The notes: generated by a model not told the origin, from the letters alone. Positions 24,317 to 32,059 are shown, counted from the stretch's first letter. The stretch is DNA of 41,959 nucleotides from an uncultured Clostridium sp. (GCA_900552555.1 URZW01000012.1:1-41959); one strand, 5' to 3'. Program-made: numbers and translations.

Positions 24317-26116
24317 CTATTGAGTGGTATTGTCAGAGTTTAGTTCTACCTTAACTCTAATTTTAGTTTCTAATTTTTTCCTTAAACTTCCATCAGCTTG
24401 CTTTTCAAAAGACACATAATTTTGCCAACTATAAAAATCCAAAATAAGATTTTCTTTATTTAATATATTTTCAATAACCTTGCTTTCAATTTTGTCTTTG
24501 ACATTTTCGATTCCACTTTTTACTATAAATCTTATTACATATGGATCTTTATTTCCATTTGAGTCATAATCGCCTATAACGACCTTATAAATTAATGCTT
24601 CGAATATATCCTTATCAAACACTCTAATATCTTTTGCTTCTTTATCAAACACTTTTCTAATTTTTTCAACACCAAAATCAAAACTATTCTCATCGTCAAG
24701 TTGGCATTTGAATAGTTCTTGATCTTTTTCAATCTTTTTAATCTTCTTATTTAATTCTATTTTCTTTTTATTAAACGTTTCCTTGTCTATTGTACCATCA
24801 ATCATTAAATTTATCAATGAATTTATCTTATTTTCAATCCCCTGCTTTTTTACTTCTAATTTTTGTAATATACTTTTTGTGTTATTTTCTCTTAAAAAGC
24901 CATCTATTCTATTTAAAAAGTTATTTATTACTTCTTTGTTATCTTGGCACAACAGCTCATAAGCTTCGATAAAACAATCTTCAATTACTTTTTCTCTTAT
25001 TGCTTTTGTTTCAGGACAAAATTTTTTACCATTTTTTACATAGTTCATACACTGCCATACTTTTGTTTCATGTTTTGTATTTTTATATAAATTTCTTCTT
25101 ACAAATACACTACCACAAAAACCACAAAAAATTCTGCTGCTAAATGTATATTTTCTACTGTAATTTCCTTTTCTTCTTCCAGTTTCAACTGCTCCGGATC
25201 TTTTTTCTAATATCTTTTGTGCTTTTTCATATGTTTCAGCTGATACTATTGCTTCATGATTATTTTCTATATAATATTTATCTTCTTCGCCCTTATTAAC
25301 CATTCTTTTATGAGTAATTGGGTCTATTGTAAATGTCTTTCCTTGTAGTACATCGCCTTTGTATTTTTCATTTTTTATAATTCCTCTAATTGTTGACTCT
25401 GCCCATTTTTCTCCACCTTTAGGTGGAATATATCCAGCTTCAGTAAGTTCTCTTGCTATAATTGTAGAACCTGCTCCCTCACAATATCTATTAAAAATTT
25501 GTCTTACAATTTCTGCCTCATCTTGTTGTATTTTAATTTCATGGCTATCTTTATCATAATCATATCCCAAGCAATGTTTAAATCCTACAATTTCCCCCCT
25601 TTCTTTTTTCATTTTTAATCCTAACTTAACATTTCCTGAAATACTTTCACTTTCTTGTTGAGCAATTGAACTTAATATTGTAAGTAAAAACTCTCCAGAC
25701 ATTTCTAATGTATTTATATTCTCTTTTTCAAATATTACTGCTATCTTTCTCTCTTTCAATTTTCTTACATATTTTAATGTATCAAGTGTATTACGAGCAA
25801 ATCTTGAAATAGATTTTGTTATTATAACATCAAACTTTCCTTCCATTGCGTCTGTGATCATTCTCATAAATTCATTTCTTTTATAATCTAATGTACCTGT
25901 AATCGCCTCATCCGCATAAATTCCAGCAAATACCCATAGTGAATTAGAATTAATTTTTTCATCATAATATTTTTTTTGAGATTCATAACTATTTATTTGT
26001 TCTTCATCTCCTGTACTTACTCTACAATAAGCACATACCCTTAATCTATCAGTTATTACTTTTCCTGTCCTTCTGTCTAACTTTCCATCAATTTTCTTGA
26101 TTACTTTTACTTGCAT
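24317..26116 (-). CDS. large serine recombinase (TndX/TnpX type)
   Basis: This 599-residue protein has the N-terminal resolvase domain with CAYCRVST (catalytic Ser at residue 34) and ITKSISRFARNT (arginines near 105-108). A Recombinase domain follows (about 180-300, with YIPPKGGEKWAESTIRGIIK), then a zinc ribbon (CGFCGSVF and C-P region near 340-385) and a coiled coil (about 400-460). This is the large serine integrase group that integrates and excises elements at short att sites without host factors. AGGAG lies six bases before ATG. It ends next to att-like site A and is preceded by the small accessory ORFs of the same element. Confidence 0.93.
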   Translation of the reverse strand: MQVKVIKKIDGKLDRRTGKVITDRLRVCAYCRVSTGDEEQINSYESQKKYYDEKINSNSLWVFAGIYADEAITGTLDYKRNEFMRMITDAMEGKFDVIITKSISRFARNTLDTLKYVRKLKERKIAVIFEKENINTLEMSGEFLLTILSSIAQQESESISGNVKLGLKMKKERGEIVGFKHCLGYDYDKDSHEIKIQQDEAEIVRQIFNRYCEGAGSTIIARELTEAGYIPPKGGEKWAESTIRGIIKNEKYKGDVLQGKTFTIDPITHKRMVNKGEEDKYYIENNHEAIVSAETYEKAQKILEKRSGAVETGRRKGNYSRKYTFSSRIFCGFCGSVFVRRNLYKNTKHETKVWQCMNYVKNGKKFCPETKAIREKVIEDCFIEAYELLCQDNKEVINNFLNRIDGFLRENNTKSILQKLEVKKQGIENKINSLINLMIDGTIDKETFNKKKIELNKKIKKIEKDQELFKCQLDDENSFDFGVEKIRKVFDKEAKDIRVFDKDIFEALIYKVVIGDYDSNGNKDPYVIRFIVKSGIENVKDKIESKVIENILNKENLILDFYSWQNYVSFEKQADGSLRKKLETKIRVKVELNSDNTTQ

Positions 26117-26190
26117 ATCAATCTCCTAACCCAACTGATATATTTTCCAGTTGATATGTTAACTCTGTTGTAATATTAAGTCAAATCATT

Positions 26191-26355
26191 TCAAAAAATT
26201 TTATATTCTTTTATAATTTTATCTTTTAAATAATAATATGAATTTTCAGTTATAACATTTTTTTCTAATGCTTCTTTTAAAAGATTTAATTCTATTGTAC
26301 CTTTTATATAGCCATTACTATTATTAGTGTTGTTTACTAATATTTTTACAAGCAT
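26191..26355 (-). CDS. 54-aa SHOCT-like small protein of the recombinase element
   Basis: ATG 26353-26355 is preceded by AAAGGAGG at perfect distance. The 54 residues end with a helix-turn-helix-like pattern, LLKEALEKNVITENSYYYL, similar to SHOCT/short oligomerisation motifs often found in small element-borne proteins. It lies between the HTH gene and the recombinase, in the same direction and probably the same transcript. A role in controlling excision (an Xis-like factor) is possible but not shown. Confidence 0.55.
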   Translation of the reverse strand: MLVKILVNNTNNSNGYIKGTIELNLLKEALEKNVITENSYYYLKDKIIKEYKIF

Positions 26356-26369
26356 TATAAGTTCCTCCT

Positions 26370-26792
26370 TTAATAACTTTTCCAGTTTATTTTTTTAGGC
26401 ACATCAAAACCAGTTACTATTCCCTTTTTCAAATAATATGATTTTGTCTTATCATTATATTTATAAATAGAAGAATTCCAATTTCTAAATGCTCGATTGC
26501 TAATATTTTTTCCCCCAGATAATTCTCTACTTGCCTGTATATGCATTTGCTTTAATTTTTCATATTCAGTATTCATATTTAATTTTCTTTTATTTTTTAT
26601 ATAGTCAATTGTTTTTTGTCTATGCCTATTTTGTGATAATAGTTTTCTTTTTTCTTTTTCTTCTTTATATCTACTATCTTCTAGCAAAACCTTGCTGACA
26701 TATTTATTTGAAATTTCTAATGTTTCAGCAATTTCTTTTTGATTATATTTACATTCAAAATATAATTTTTTTATCGCCTCTTGTCTATTCAT
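26370..26792 (-). CDS. HTH DNA-binding protein of the recombinase element
   Basis: This 140-residue basic protein starts at the ATG after AGGAG (26790-26792). Residues 3-36 are a helix-turn-helix (EAIKKLYFECKYNQKEIAET and ISNKYVSKVL) like the sigma-70 region 4/Trp-repressor-type domains of element ORFs. A lysine/arginine-rich helix follows, and an aromatic C-terminus (SYYLKKGIVTGFD) ends it. No membrane segment. It is likely a regulator or accessory DNA-binding factor for the recombinase. Family assignment beyond HTH is not certain. Confidence 0.65.
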   Translation of the reverse strand: MNRQEAIKKLYFECKYNQKEIAETLEISNKYVSKVLLEDSRYKEEKEKRKLLSQNRHRQKTIDYIKNKRKLNMNTEYEKLKQMHIQASRELSGGKNISNRAFRNWNSSIYKYNDKTKSYYLKKGIVTGFDVPKKINWKSY

Positions 26793-26867
26793 ACACACTC
26801 CTAATTAGTAGATTTTTTGCTAACAAATTTTAAATATGGAGAAACTAATAGAGCTTATATTAAAACT

Positions 26868-27026
26868 CTATTTAATTTCTAAATCTTCCATTGCTTTTTT
26901 AAAATTTTGTTCACTTAATTTTTTTACAGTTTTATATCTTTTATTTCTTTCTAATATTTCTATGATCTCTCTAGCAAATATTCCTAAACTGAAAGAGATT
27001 ATAGAAAAAATCAAATATTTTAGCAT
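26868..27026 (-). CDS. 52-aa small membrane protein of the element
   Basis: AAAGGAG precedes ATG 27024-27026. The N-terminal 18 residues are a hydrophobic segment (YLIFSIISFSLGIFA) and the rest is charged and helical, so it is probably a single-pass or peripheral peptide. The stop overlaps a weak hairpin (ATAGAG/CTCTAT, 26849-26872) that may end the upstream transcript. No family is recognised. Confidence 0.5.
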   Translation of the reverse strand: MLKYLIFSIISFSLGIFAREIIEILERNKRYKTVKKLSEQNFKKAMEDLEIK

Positions 27027-27027
27027 T

Positions 27028-27315
27028 TTATTTTTTCTCCTTTTTCTCTTTCATTATTATATTAGCTAATCTCTTTACTTCTGTATTTCCAAATTTTTCA
27101 TAAAACATTGTTACTTCTTCTTTTATTGACTTGGCTGTTATGTCTGTATTGCTATTTTTTAATGTATGGAATGCCAACTGTGCATAAGCAGTAATAAGTT
27201 CTATTTCCGTTTTAGAATTATTTTTGCTTATTACATCTTTTGTTTTACTAAAATTTTTAGTTTCTTTTAAATTCTTTACTTCTGCAACTTGATTTGTATT
27301 TTCTTTTTCATCCAT
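27028..27315 (-). CDS. 95-aa hypothetical protein of the element
   Basis: This protein of 95 residues uses the ATG at 27313-27315, which follows GGAGG (the Met at 27369 has no SD). The N-terminal half is a polar Lys/Asn/Glu linker. The C-terminal half (ELITAYAQLAFHTLKNSNTD and onward) is a helical domain ending in a KKEKKEKK tail. Its stop lies one base before the next start. No enzyme motif is seen; it is typical of small ORFs between the sigma-like gene and the recombinase of such elements. Confidence 0.6.
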   Translation of the reverse strand: MDEKENTNQVAEVKNLKETKNFSKTKDVISKNNSKTEIELITAYAQLAFHTLKNSNTDITAKSIKEEVTMFYEKFGNTEVKRLANIIMKEKKEKK

Positions 27316-27372
27316 ATTGTTACCTCCTTCTAATATTAGGAGTCCTATTTTTTTTATTCGATGTTGCATTTT

Positions 27373-27543
27373 TTATAATTTTTTTCTATTTTTTGTTAAA
27401 GTTTTATAAATCATATATTTTATTTCTTGCATTAAGTCTTCATCAATTCCATTCCTTAGCTTACTCATACTTGTAATTAGTGGATTATAATCATCTAAAA
27501 TTTTCAATATTTCTACATCATCTAAATTAAAGTTATTAAACAT
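27373..27543 (-). CDS. HTH_16-like conjugative-element small protein, 56 aa
   Basis: GGAGGA precedes ATG 27541-27543. The 56 residues contain LDDYNPLITSMSKLR then NGIDEDLMQEI, matching the helix-turn-helix domain (HTH_16) of a small ORF that stands next to the sigma-70-like ORF in Tn916-like elements. Its first codons overlap the stop of the sigma-like gene by eight bases (ATGTTTAA), so translation is coupled. Confidence 0.65.
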   Translation of the reverse strand: MFNNFNLDDVEILKILDDYNPLITSMSKLRNGIDEDLMQEIKYMIYKTLTKNRKKL

Positions 27544-27970
27544 TGTTTTTTCCTCCTAGTAATTTTTTTGTAATCTTTTCTTGTGCCTTATTTCTTATTC
27601 TCCATATTGTTGTTCTTTCTACATTCATTTCTTTAGCTATTTGATTTATACTTTTTTCTTCTTTATATAAAGCAAAAAGCACCATCTTTTCTTTTCCAGA
27701 CAATGCTTTCGCTACATTATATAATTTTTCATCACAAAAAAGTCTCTCGAATTCAAGAGCGGACTTTAACTCATCGACACATTTATTAAGAACAGCATCA
27801 AATAAACTGCTACTTTCCATATCCTCACAAATATCCAAATTGATTTCTTTACTGTTTAAATATTCATAATTATTTTTTATGTATTTTTTTCTAACATTTA
27901 TAATCAACTTTTTTAAATATGATTTTTCTTCTTTTGATAATTCTTCTTGTAAATAATTTTTTCTTTCCAT
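27536..27970 (-). CDS. sigma-70-family region 4 protein (Tn916 ORF7-like)
   Basis: This is a 144-residue protein. The C-terminal part LSGKEKMVLFALYKEEKSIN, QIAKEMNV then ERTTIWRIRNKAQEKI is a typical sigma region 4 helix-turn-helix; the N-terminal 60 residues are helical and charged. Conjugative transposons carry such a gene just upstream of their excision functions, where it activates element transcription. It is the first gene of the element's leftward operon, preceded by about 400 bases of regulatory sequence (27971-28380). Weak SD (GGAGAGA) before ATG. Confidence 0.8.
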   Translation of the reverse strand: MERKNYLQEELSKEEKSYLKKLIINVRKKYIKNNYEYLNSKEINLDICEDMESSSLFDAVLNKCVDELKSALEFERLFCDEKLYNVAKALSGKEKMVLFALYKEEKSINQIAKEMNVERTTIWRIRNKAQEKITKKLLGGKNNV

Positions 27971-28380
27971 TTATTATCTCTCCAATTTCTAAAAATTGGA
28001 CAAATATCTAAAAGAGAAAGAAAAACAAATATTAATTTACTTTTTTCTTATTCTTTATGGTTTACTTTTACATATTTTTATCACTCCTAACAAATAATCT
28101 TTAATTGATATAAAAAATCTCTTGTACTTTATTATTTTTTCTAATGTATTATTTTTCTAACTCTTAAAGACTATTTGTCCTATTGGAGATTATACTTATT
28201 AATATTAATCCATTGTAAAAACGGCGATAAATGGCTAATAAACGGCGAAAAATGGTTAAAATTATTCTTAATCAGTTATATTTTTAGTTTTATTTGTAAA
28301 AATCTTCCATTTTATATTGTGTTTACATAATTTAAGTGATATAATATTGTTGATTTATAAAATTGTTAGGAGAAGTTATC
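27971..28380. promoter_or_regulatory. 410-base divergent control region between element and Spo0A-like gene
   Basis: No convincing gene is present. Near 27975-28003 lies a CCAATTT/AAATTGG hairpin followed by GGACAAATA; an inverted relative (TATTTGTCC then ATTGGAGA) is at 28169-28188. Two direct repeats AAACGGCGA-AAATGG begin at 28219 and 28240, exactly 21 bases apart. A promoter TTGTGT (28317-28322), 17 bases, TATAAT (28340-28345) reads rightward to the Spo0A-like gene. The right end of the integrated element is expected somewhere here, but I cannot mark it. Confidence 0.45.
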
Positions 28381-29085
28381 ATGGTAAAGATTCTTGCAGT
28401 CATTCAAAATATTGAGCAAAATTCTCAACTTTGCCAATACCTTACACAAGATAACAATATTGATTTTAAAATTACTAGTGATGAAGTTTCTGTTTTGAAA
28501 CAGTATTATGATTTTAGACCTGACATTTTTATATTGGACACCAGTTTTAAAAATATAAAATATAGTGATGTAATCAACGAGCTTTCATTAGATGATACTG
28601 AACAATTTAAATGTAATACTATATTACTTTATAACTCTACTGCTGAATTATTAAATCTTGCAAATTGGTCTAAAATATATAAAATATTTTTAAAACCTAC
28701 AGATTATAAAAATATTTTAAAAGCTATATATGAAATGTCTAATTACACTTTAGAAAGAAAAATTGATAGGCTATTTTTAAAGTTACATATTCCATTAGAA
28801 AGTAGCCCTTCAAATCGTGTTAGAAAAACATTAATTAAATGTTGTAATTCGCCTAATTTACTTGGCAATTTAAACACTTTATTTAATACAGTTGGCAAGG
28901 AACTTGGAACAACCGGTGAAGGTATTCGTTCTTCTTTTAGAACTGCATTAAAGCCTTTAAATGAATTTAAAGATAAAGAAGATTTGCCTTTTGCAATTTA
29001 TAAATTCTTTCCAAAAGGCGAAGAAGTTACTCCAAAATTATTTTTAGATATTAGCATATATTATTTGAAAAACACAAAAAAATAA
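28381..29085 (+). CDS. Spo0A-like orphan regulator with degenerate receiver
   Basis: This 234-residue protein starts at the ATG after TTAGGAG. Residues 1-110 fold like a receiver, but the acidic pair is replaced (VIQN in place of ADDN), and the switch Thr is a Tyr (LLYNS). The Asp of FILDTS (residue 53) and the Lys of FLKPT remain. Residues 113-234 resemble the Spo0A effector domain: a FLKLHIP start as in LRELGIP, NTVGKELGTTGEGIRSSFRT as recognition helices, and KLFLDISIYY near the end. It is therefore a Spo0A-family DNA-binding protein probably not controlled by normal phosphorelay. It has its own promoter and a bidirectional terminator, and is one of only two plus-strand genes. Confidence 0.7.
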   Translation: MVKILAVIQNIEQNSQLCQYLTQDNNIDFKITSDEVSVLKQYYDFRPDIFILDTSFKNIKYSDVINELSLDDTEQFKCNTILLYNSTAELLNLANWSKIYKIFLKPTDYKNILKAIYEMSNYTLERKIDRLFLKLHIPLESSPSNRVRKTLIKCCNSPNLLGNLNTLFNTVGKELGTTGEGIRSSFRTALKPLNEFKDKEDLPFAIYKFFPKGEEVTPKLFLDISIYYLKNTKK

Positions 29086-29128
29086 CAGATAAGTTTTAGT
29101 ATGATCAAAAACTTATCTGTTATTTTTT
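29076..29128. terminator. bidirectional terminator between Spo0A-like and radical SAM genes
   Basis: AAAAAATAACAGATAAGTTTT (29076-29096) pairs with its complement at 29107-29127 around a ten-base loop. A-run before and T-run after make it active in both directions. It serves the two convergent genes, whose stop codons lie inside it. Confidence 0.85.
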
Positions 29129-30314
29129 ATTTATTATTTTTATAATCATTATATTGATTAATAATATCCACTACACTATTACTTATGTTATCTGAACTTG
29201 ATATTACTGAATTTAACTTTCTTCCTATAATATCATACATCTCATCTATTTCATTTTCTTGTACCTTATTATCTATTATCATATTGAATATAGGAATATT
29301 ATTTTCTAATTTTTCTTTTGAAGATTTTACAAGATCTAATCCGTTCATATTATCCATAGCATATTTTGTAAATATCATTTCTGGTTTTAAATCTACAATT
29401 TTATGATATGTTTCTGTTCCATCTTTTGCTGTACCAACTATATCAACAAAATCAAGTTTTTTTATTGCATCAACTATCTTGTTTGTTATATTTATATCAT
29501 TATGTGCAATTAAAGTTCTAATTTTTCCATTTGAATATATTTTATCAAAATCTATTATTTCTTCTTTTAAAGCATTTCCAAAATAATGATCCTTTCCATT
29601 TTGTGTTTGAATTATATCTGCATTTGGAACAATTACTATACTTTTTTCAAATTCACTTTGTTTTTTATATTCTACAGTTTTGATATTCTCAAATTTTCTT
29701 AATCTTTTTACACTATTTTCTAATTCTTTTTCTTCTATTTCAAATAGTTTTTCATTTTTTTCTGCCCTTTCTCTAATAGGCATAAACTTCAAAAATTTCC
29801 ATTTTTCTATTTGATAGTTATTTAAAAATTCTCCTAATTCATCTAATTTATCAACATTAAGCCTGCTAACAACCGTGTTTATTCTTACTTTTATATTCTT
29901 GTTTTTAGTTTTTTCTAAAAGATTTTTTATAATATCTAAATGATTATTTTCTTTACCTAATGCTAAATTGATATCATTTTCAATTGAATCAATAGATAAA
30001 TTGATTTCATCAAGTGTATTTAAAATATCTTCTACATATTCGTTATCGTTCTTTGATAAGTAAATTCCGTTCGTTACTAATTTATTATATAATCCTCTTT
30101 CTTTTGATTCTCTCATTAATTCATTTACTCTTGGATATAATACCGCTTCTCCACCAGTCCAAGTAATATGGTTTATCCCACTTGCAATTAAATGATTTAA
30201 TACTCTTTCATTTTCTTCAAAAGATAGATTTGGTATATTGTTAAATCCAAAACAATATTTACAGCCTTGATTACATTTAGTTGTTATTTTCCAACAAACT
30301 TTTTTCTTAATCAT
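29127..30314 (-). CDS. radical SAM protein with C-terminal pseudo-receiver domain
   Basis: This 395-residue protein has a radical SAM domain (about 1-245) with TTKCNQGCKYCFGF (CX3CX2C, Cys 14/18/21 for the 4Fe-4S cluster), WTGGEA at 53-57, LVTNGIYL, INLSIDSI and INTVV strands, and WKFLKFMPI. This layout is shared by MoaA-type and viperin-type enzymes and does not decide between them. Residues 264-372 resemble a receiver (IRTLIAHND, VGTAKDGTETYH, NMNGLDLV), but the phospho-Asp position is Lys 317 (IFTKYAM). The start is the second Met, five bases after AGAGGA. A perfect 14-base dyad covers its promoter region. The reaction and the role of the fused domain are unknown. Confidence 0.75.
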   Translation of the reverse strand: MIKKKVCWKITTKCNQGCKYCFGFNNIPNLSFEENERVLNHLIASGINHITWTGGEAVLYPRVNELMRESKERGLYNKLVTNGIYLSKNDNEYVEDILNTLDEINLSIDSIENDINLALGKENNHLDIIKNLLEKTKNKNIKVRINTVVSRLNVDKLDELGEFLNNYQIEKWKFLKFMPIRERAEKNEKLFEIEEKELENSVKRLRKFENIKTVEYKKQSEFEKSIVIVPNADIIQTQNGKDHYFGNALKEEIIDFDKIYSNGKIRTLIAHNDINITNKIVDAIKKLDFVDIVGTAKDGTETYHKIVDLKPEMIFTKYAMDNMNGLDLVKSSKEKLENNIPIFNMIIDNKVQENEIDEMYDIIGRKLNSVISSSDNISNSVVDIINQYNDYKNNK

Positions 30315-30323
30315 ATACATCCT

Positions 30324-30373
30324 CTTTTCATATATAAAATCTCTTTTTACACATTTATATTATATATGAAAAG
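30324..30373 (-). promoter_or_regulatory. 14-base palindrome over promoter and leader of radical SAM gene
   Basis: CTTTTCATATATAA (30324-30337) and TTATATATGAAAAG (30360-30373) are perfect inverted copies 22 bases apart. TATAAT on the minus strand at 30359-30364 lies in the distal arm, and the proximal arm touches the SD (30320-30325). Since only one arm would be transcribed, a protein-binding operator is likelier than an RNA hairpin. Confidence 0.55.
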
Positions 30374-30430
30374 CAATTGGAAAACTATTCCTAATATTTG
30401 AATATCGCTTAAAAATCATTGAAAGCAAAA

Positions 30431-30455
30431 AACATCCTATTTCTAGGACATTTTT
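30431..30455 (-). terminator. terminator after LysR gene
   Basis: On the minus strand AAAAATGTCCTA, four bases and TAGGATGT form a stem with G-T pairs, followed by TTTTTTGC. It overlaps the end of the LysR gene's 3' flank and precedes the dyad/promoter of the radical SAM gene. Confidence 0.65.
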
Positions 30456-30458
30456 ACT

Positions 30459-31334
30459 TTATATATTTTTTAAATATTCTTTAATAAATTTTTTATCTAC
30501 CTTTGTCAATTCACCTTTTAGATAAATTAAATTTAGTTTTAGGCTTGGTAATTCTATCGGCAGTTCAACTTCATATAATTCTTTATTGTTTAATTCATTT
30601 TTTACAGCCTCTTTTATAACATATGCTATTCCCATATTTTTCTTAACTGCTTCAACTCTTACCTCAGTTGCATCACACATTATATCAGCATTAATATTAA
30701 CATTGTATTCTTTTAAAAGTTCCTTTAATCTTTTTGTTGCTTTTGTATTTTCAAGGTTTAAAATACAATTTAATTTTTCAATTTCTTTTATATCTGCAAT
30801 TTTTAGTGGTGCTTTTGAAACAAATATATTATTAATTTTTAATAGTTCTTCTATTTCAATATTGCTATTTTCAATCTCTGTATCTATTATCGCAAAATCA
30901 ATCTCATGATTTTGTAATAAACTCATCATCTTATTTATATCAACTTCACATATTATTTTTATATTAAGATCTGGATAATCCTTCTTAACTTTTTCTATTT
31001 TTTCCATTAGTAAATAACTTGTAAAATGCGATGGGCATCCTATTTTTATGCAACCACTTGATATATCATTCTTATCCTTTGCTAATTTTTCTGCAAAATC
31101 AAATCCTGATATTGATTTATTTACTATTTCATATAATTCTTTACCATCTTCTGTTAGAGTTACACCTTTGTTTTCCCTATTAAATAGTTTTAAATTTAAT
31201 TGTTCCTCTAAATTTGCTATTTGTGTACTAACATTAGCAACTGATAAATCTAATTTTTCTGCTGCTTCTGAATAACTTTTTGACTGTGCAACTTTGCAAA
31301 AAATTTTATACAAATTCAAGTTTATATTTGACAT
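30459..31334 (-). CDS. LysR-family transcriptional regulator
   Basis: This is a 291-residue protein. Residues 4-62 are the LysR winged helix (FCKVAQSKSYSEAAEKLDLS, VANVSTQIANLEEQL, KLFNRENKGVTLTEDG), with Ala-Asn replacing the more usual Ser at one position. The C-terminal substrate-binding domain contains GCIKIGCPSHFTSYLL and DFAIIDTEIE. LysR proteins usually bind a small effector and regulate nearby or own genes. It starts nine bases after AGGAG and follows the CYTH gene by 12 bases, so the two form an operon. The radical SAM gene downstream has its own promoter region and may be its target (inference). Confidence 0.88.
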   Translation of the reverse strand: MSNINLNLYKIFCKVAQSKSYSEAAEKLDLSVANVSTQIANLEEQLNLKLFNRENKGVTLTEDGKELYEIVNKSISGFDFAEKLAKDKNDISSGCIKIGCPSHFTSYLLMEKIEKVKKDYPDLNIKIICEVDINKMMSLLQNHEIDFAIIDTEIENSNIEIEELLKINNIFVSKAPLKIADIKEIEKLNCILNLENTKATKRLKELLKEYNVNINADIMCDATEVRVEAVKKNMGIAYVIKEAVKNELNNKELYEVELPIELPSLKLNLIYLKGELTKVDKKFIKEYLKNI

Positions 31335-31346
31335 ACAATCACGCTC

Positions 31347-31922
31347 CTATAAAATCTTTCTTAATTCTATTTCAGCTTTTTTTATAAAATAATCATTTGT
31401 ATTTACTGGAAGATTTAATCTTTCCAATTCTTGTTTTATTTTATCTATTGTATCTAATTGTTCATTTTCTTCGATTTCAATTAGCTTATCACCTTTTAGC
31501 ACATCTTTTATACATATTTGTAATTCGTTTTTCTTATAAAGATAATCTATTTCCTTAATTTGCATAATTGCTTTATAATCAATTGCTTCTAAAAATTTTT
31601 TTCCATCATTTGAATCTATAATTTTACAATCAACTTTACTTTGTTTTACTATATTTCCTTCTTGATCAATTTCTTTTTTCTTATATGTTAGTTTACTTTC
31701 TCTATATTTGTTTGGAATGTATCCTTCAACATTTCGTAAAATTATTGCTTTACTTAATATATCTCGTTCTGACATATTCTTTATATTAATTGTATTCGGT
31801 ATATAATAAATATCGTCCAGTAAATATCTTTCTGCAAATTGAAATCCTTTGCTTTCTAATATTTTGCATATTTCTTCTACAGTACATTTTAATTTGACTG
31901 TTATTTCATTACTCAACTTCAT
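31347..31922 (-). CDS. CYTH-domain protein
   Basis: This 191-residue protein matches the CYTH (CyaB/thiamine-triphosphatase) tunnel fold: EITVKLKCTVEEI at the N-terminus holds the ExExK-like strand, SKLTYKKKE and DVLKGDKLIEIEENEQL are charged strands lining the triphosphate tunnel, and NTNDYFIKKAEIELRK ends it. Such enzymes hydrolyse inorganic triphosphate or thiamine triphosphate, or make cAMP. The N-terminal motif here is EITVKLK, slightly unlike the standard ExExK, so activity is not assured. AAAGGAG precedes ATG and a good promoter is at 31950-31978. Co-transcribed with LysR. Confidence 0.75.
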   Translation of the reverse strand: MKLSNEITVKLKCTVEEICKILESKGFQFAERYLLDDIYYIPNTINIKNMSERDILSKAIILRNVEGYIPNKYRESKLTYKKKEIDQEGNIVKQSKVDCKIIDSNDGKKFLEAIDYKAIMQIKEIDYLYKKNELQICIKDVLKGDKLIEIEENEQLDTIDKIKQELERLNLPVNTNDYFIKKAEIELRKIL

Positions 31923-31949
31923 ATATCTCCTTTACAGTATCACTCTTAA

Positions 31950-31978
31950 ATTATAACATATTATGTAAATTTTGTAAA
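31950..31978 (-). promoter_or_regulatory. promoter of CYTH-LysR operon
   Basis: TTTACA (31973-31978), 17 bases, TATAAT (31950-31955) on the minus strand, 28 bases before the CYTH start codon. The stretch also contains ATTTACA and TTGTAAAG around the -35, weak inverted symmetry that could be a regulator site. Confidence 0.55.
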
Positions 31979-32030
31979 GTTTTAACCAGTCTCTTTTTCT
32001 CCTTTAGCCCTTAATATATTGCTTTTTATA

Positions 32031-32059
32031 AAACAAAAAAGATTAGCACTATGCTAACC
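32031..32059 (-). terminator. terminator of XRE gene 32059-32316
   Basis: GATTAGCA (32041-32048) and TGCTAACC (32052-32059) form an eight-base stem with a three-base loop. On the minus strand it is followed by TTTTTTG. The stem overlaps the stop codon of the XRE gene. Confidence 0.8.

Noticed and set aside
28030..28070. Leader peptide or ATG-stop minimal ORF upstream of the sigma-like gene
   Set aside because: On the minus strand GGAG precedes ATG-TAA and an overlapping GTG frame of nine codons, but spacing is poor and no attenuator hairpin is seen.
28381..29085. Annotating the Spo0A-like protein as the sporulation master regulator
   Set aside because: The receiver pocket is degraded and the usual neighbours (spoIVB, recN) are absent, so the ordinary Spo0A call is unsafe.
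29127..30314. Calling the radical SAM protein a prokaryotic viperin
   Set aside because: Several strands look viperin-like (CX3CX2C followed by F, INTVV-R-NV, KWKF), but the same pattern fits MoaA-type enzymes (FMPI), GGEA departs from GGEP, and no defence genes surround it. Left as radical SAM of unknown type.
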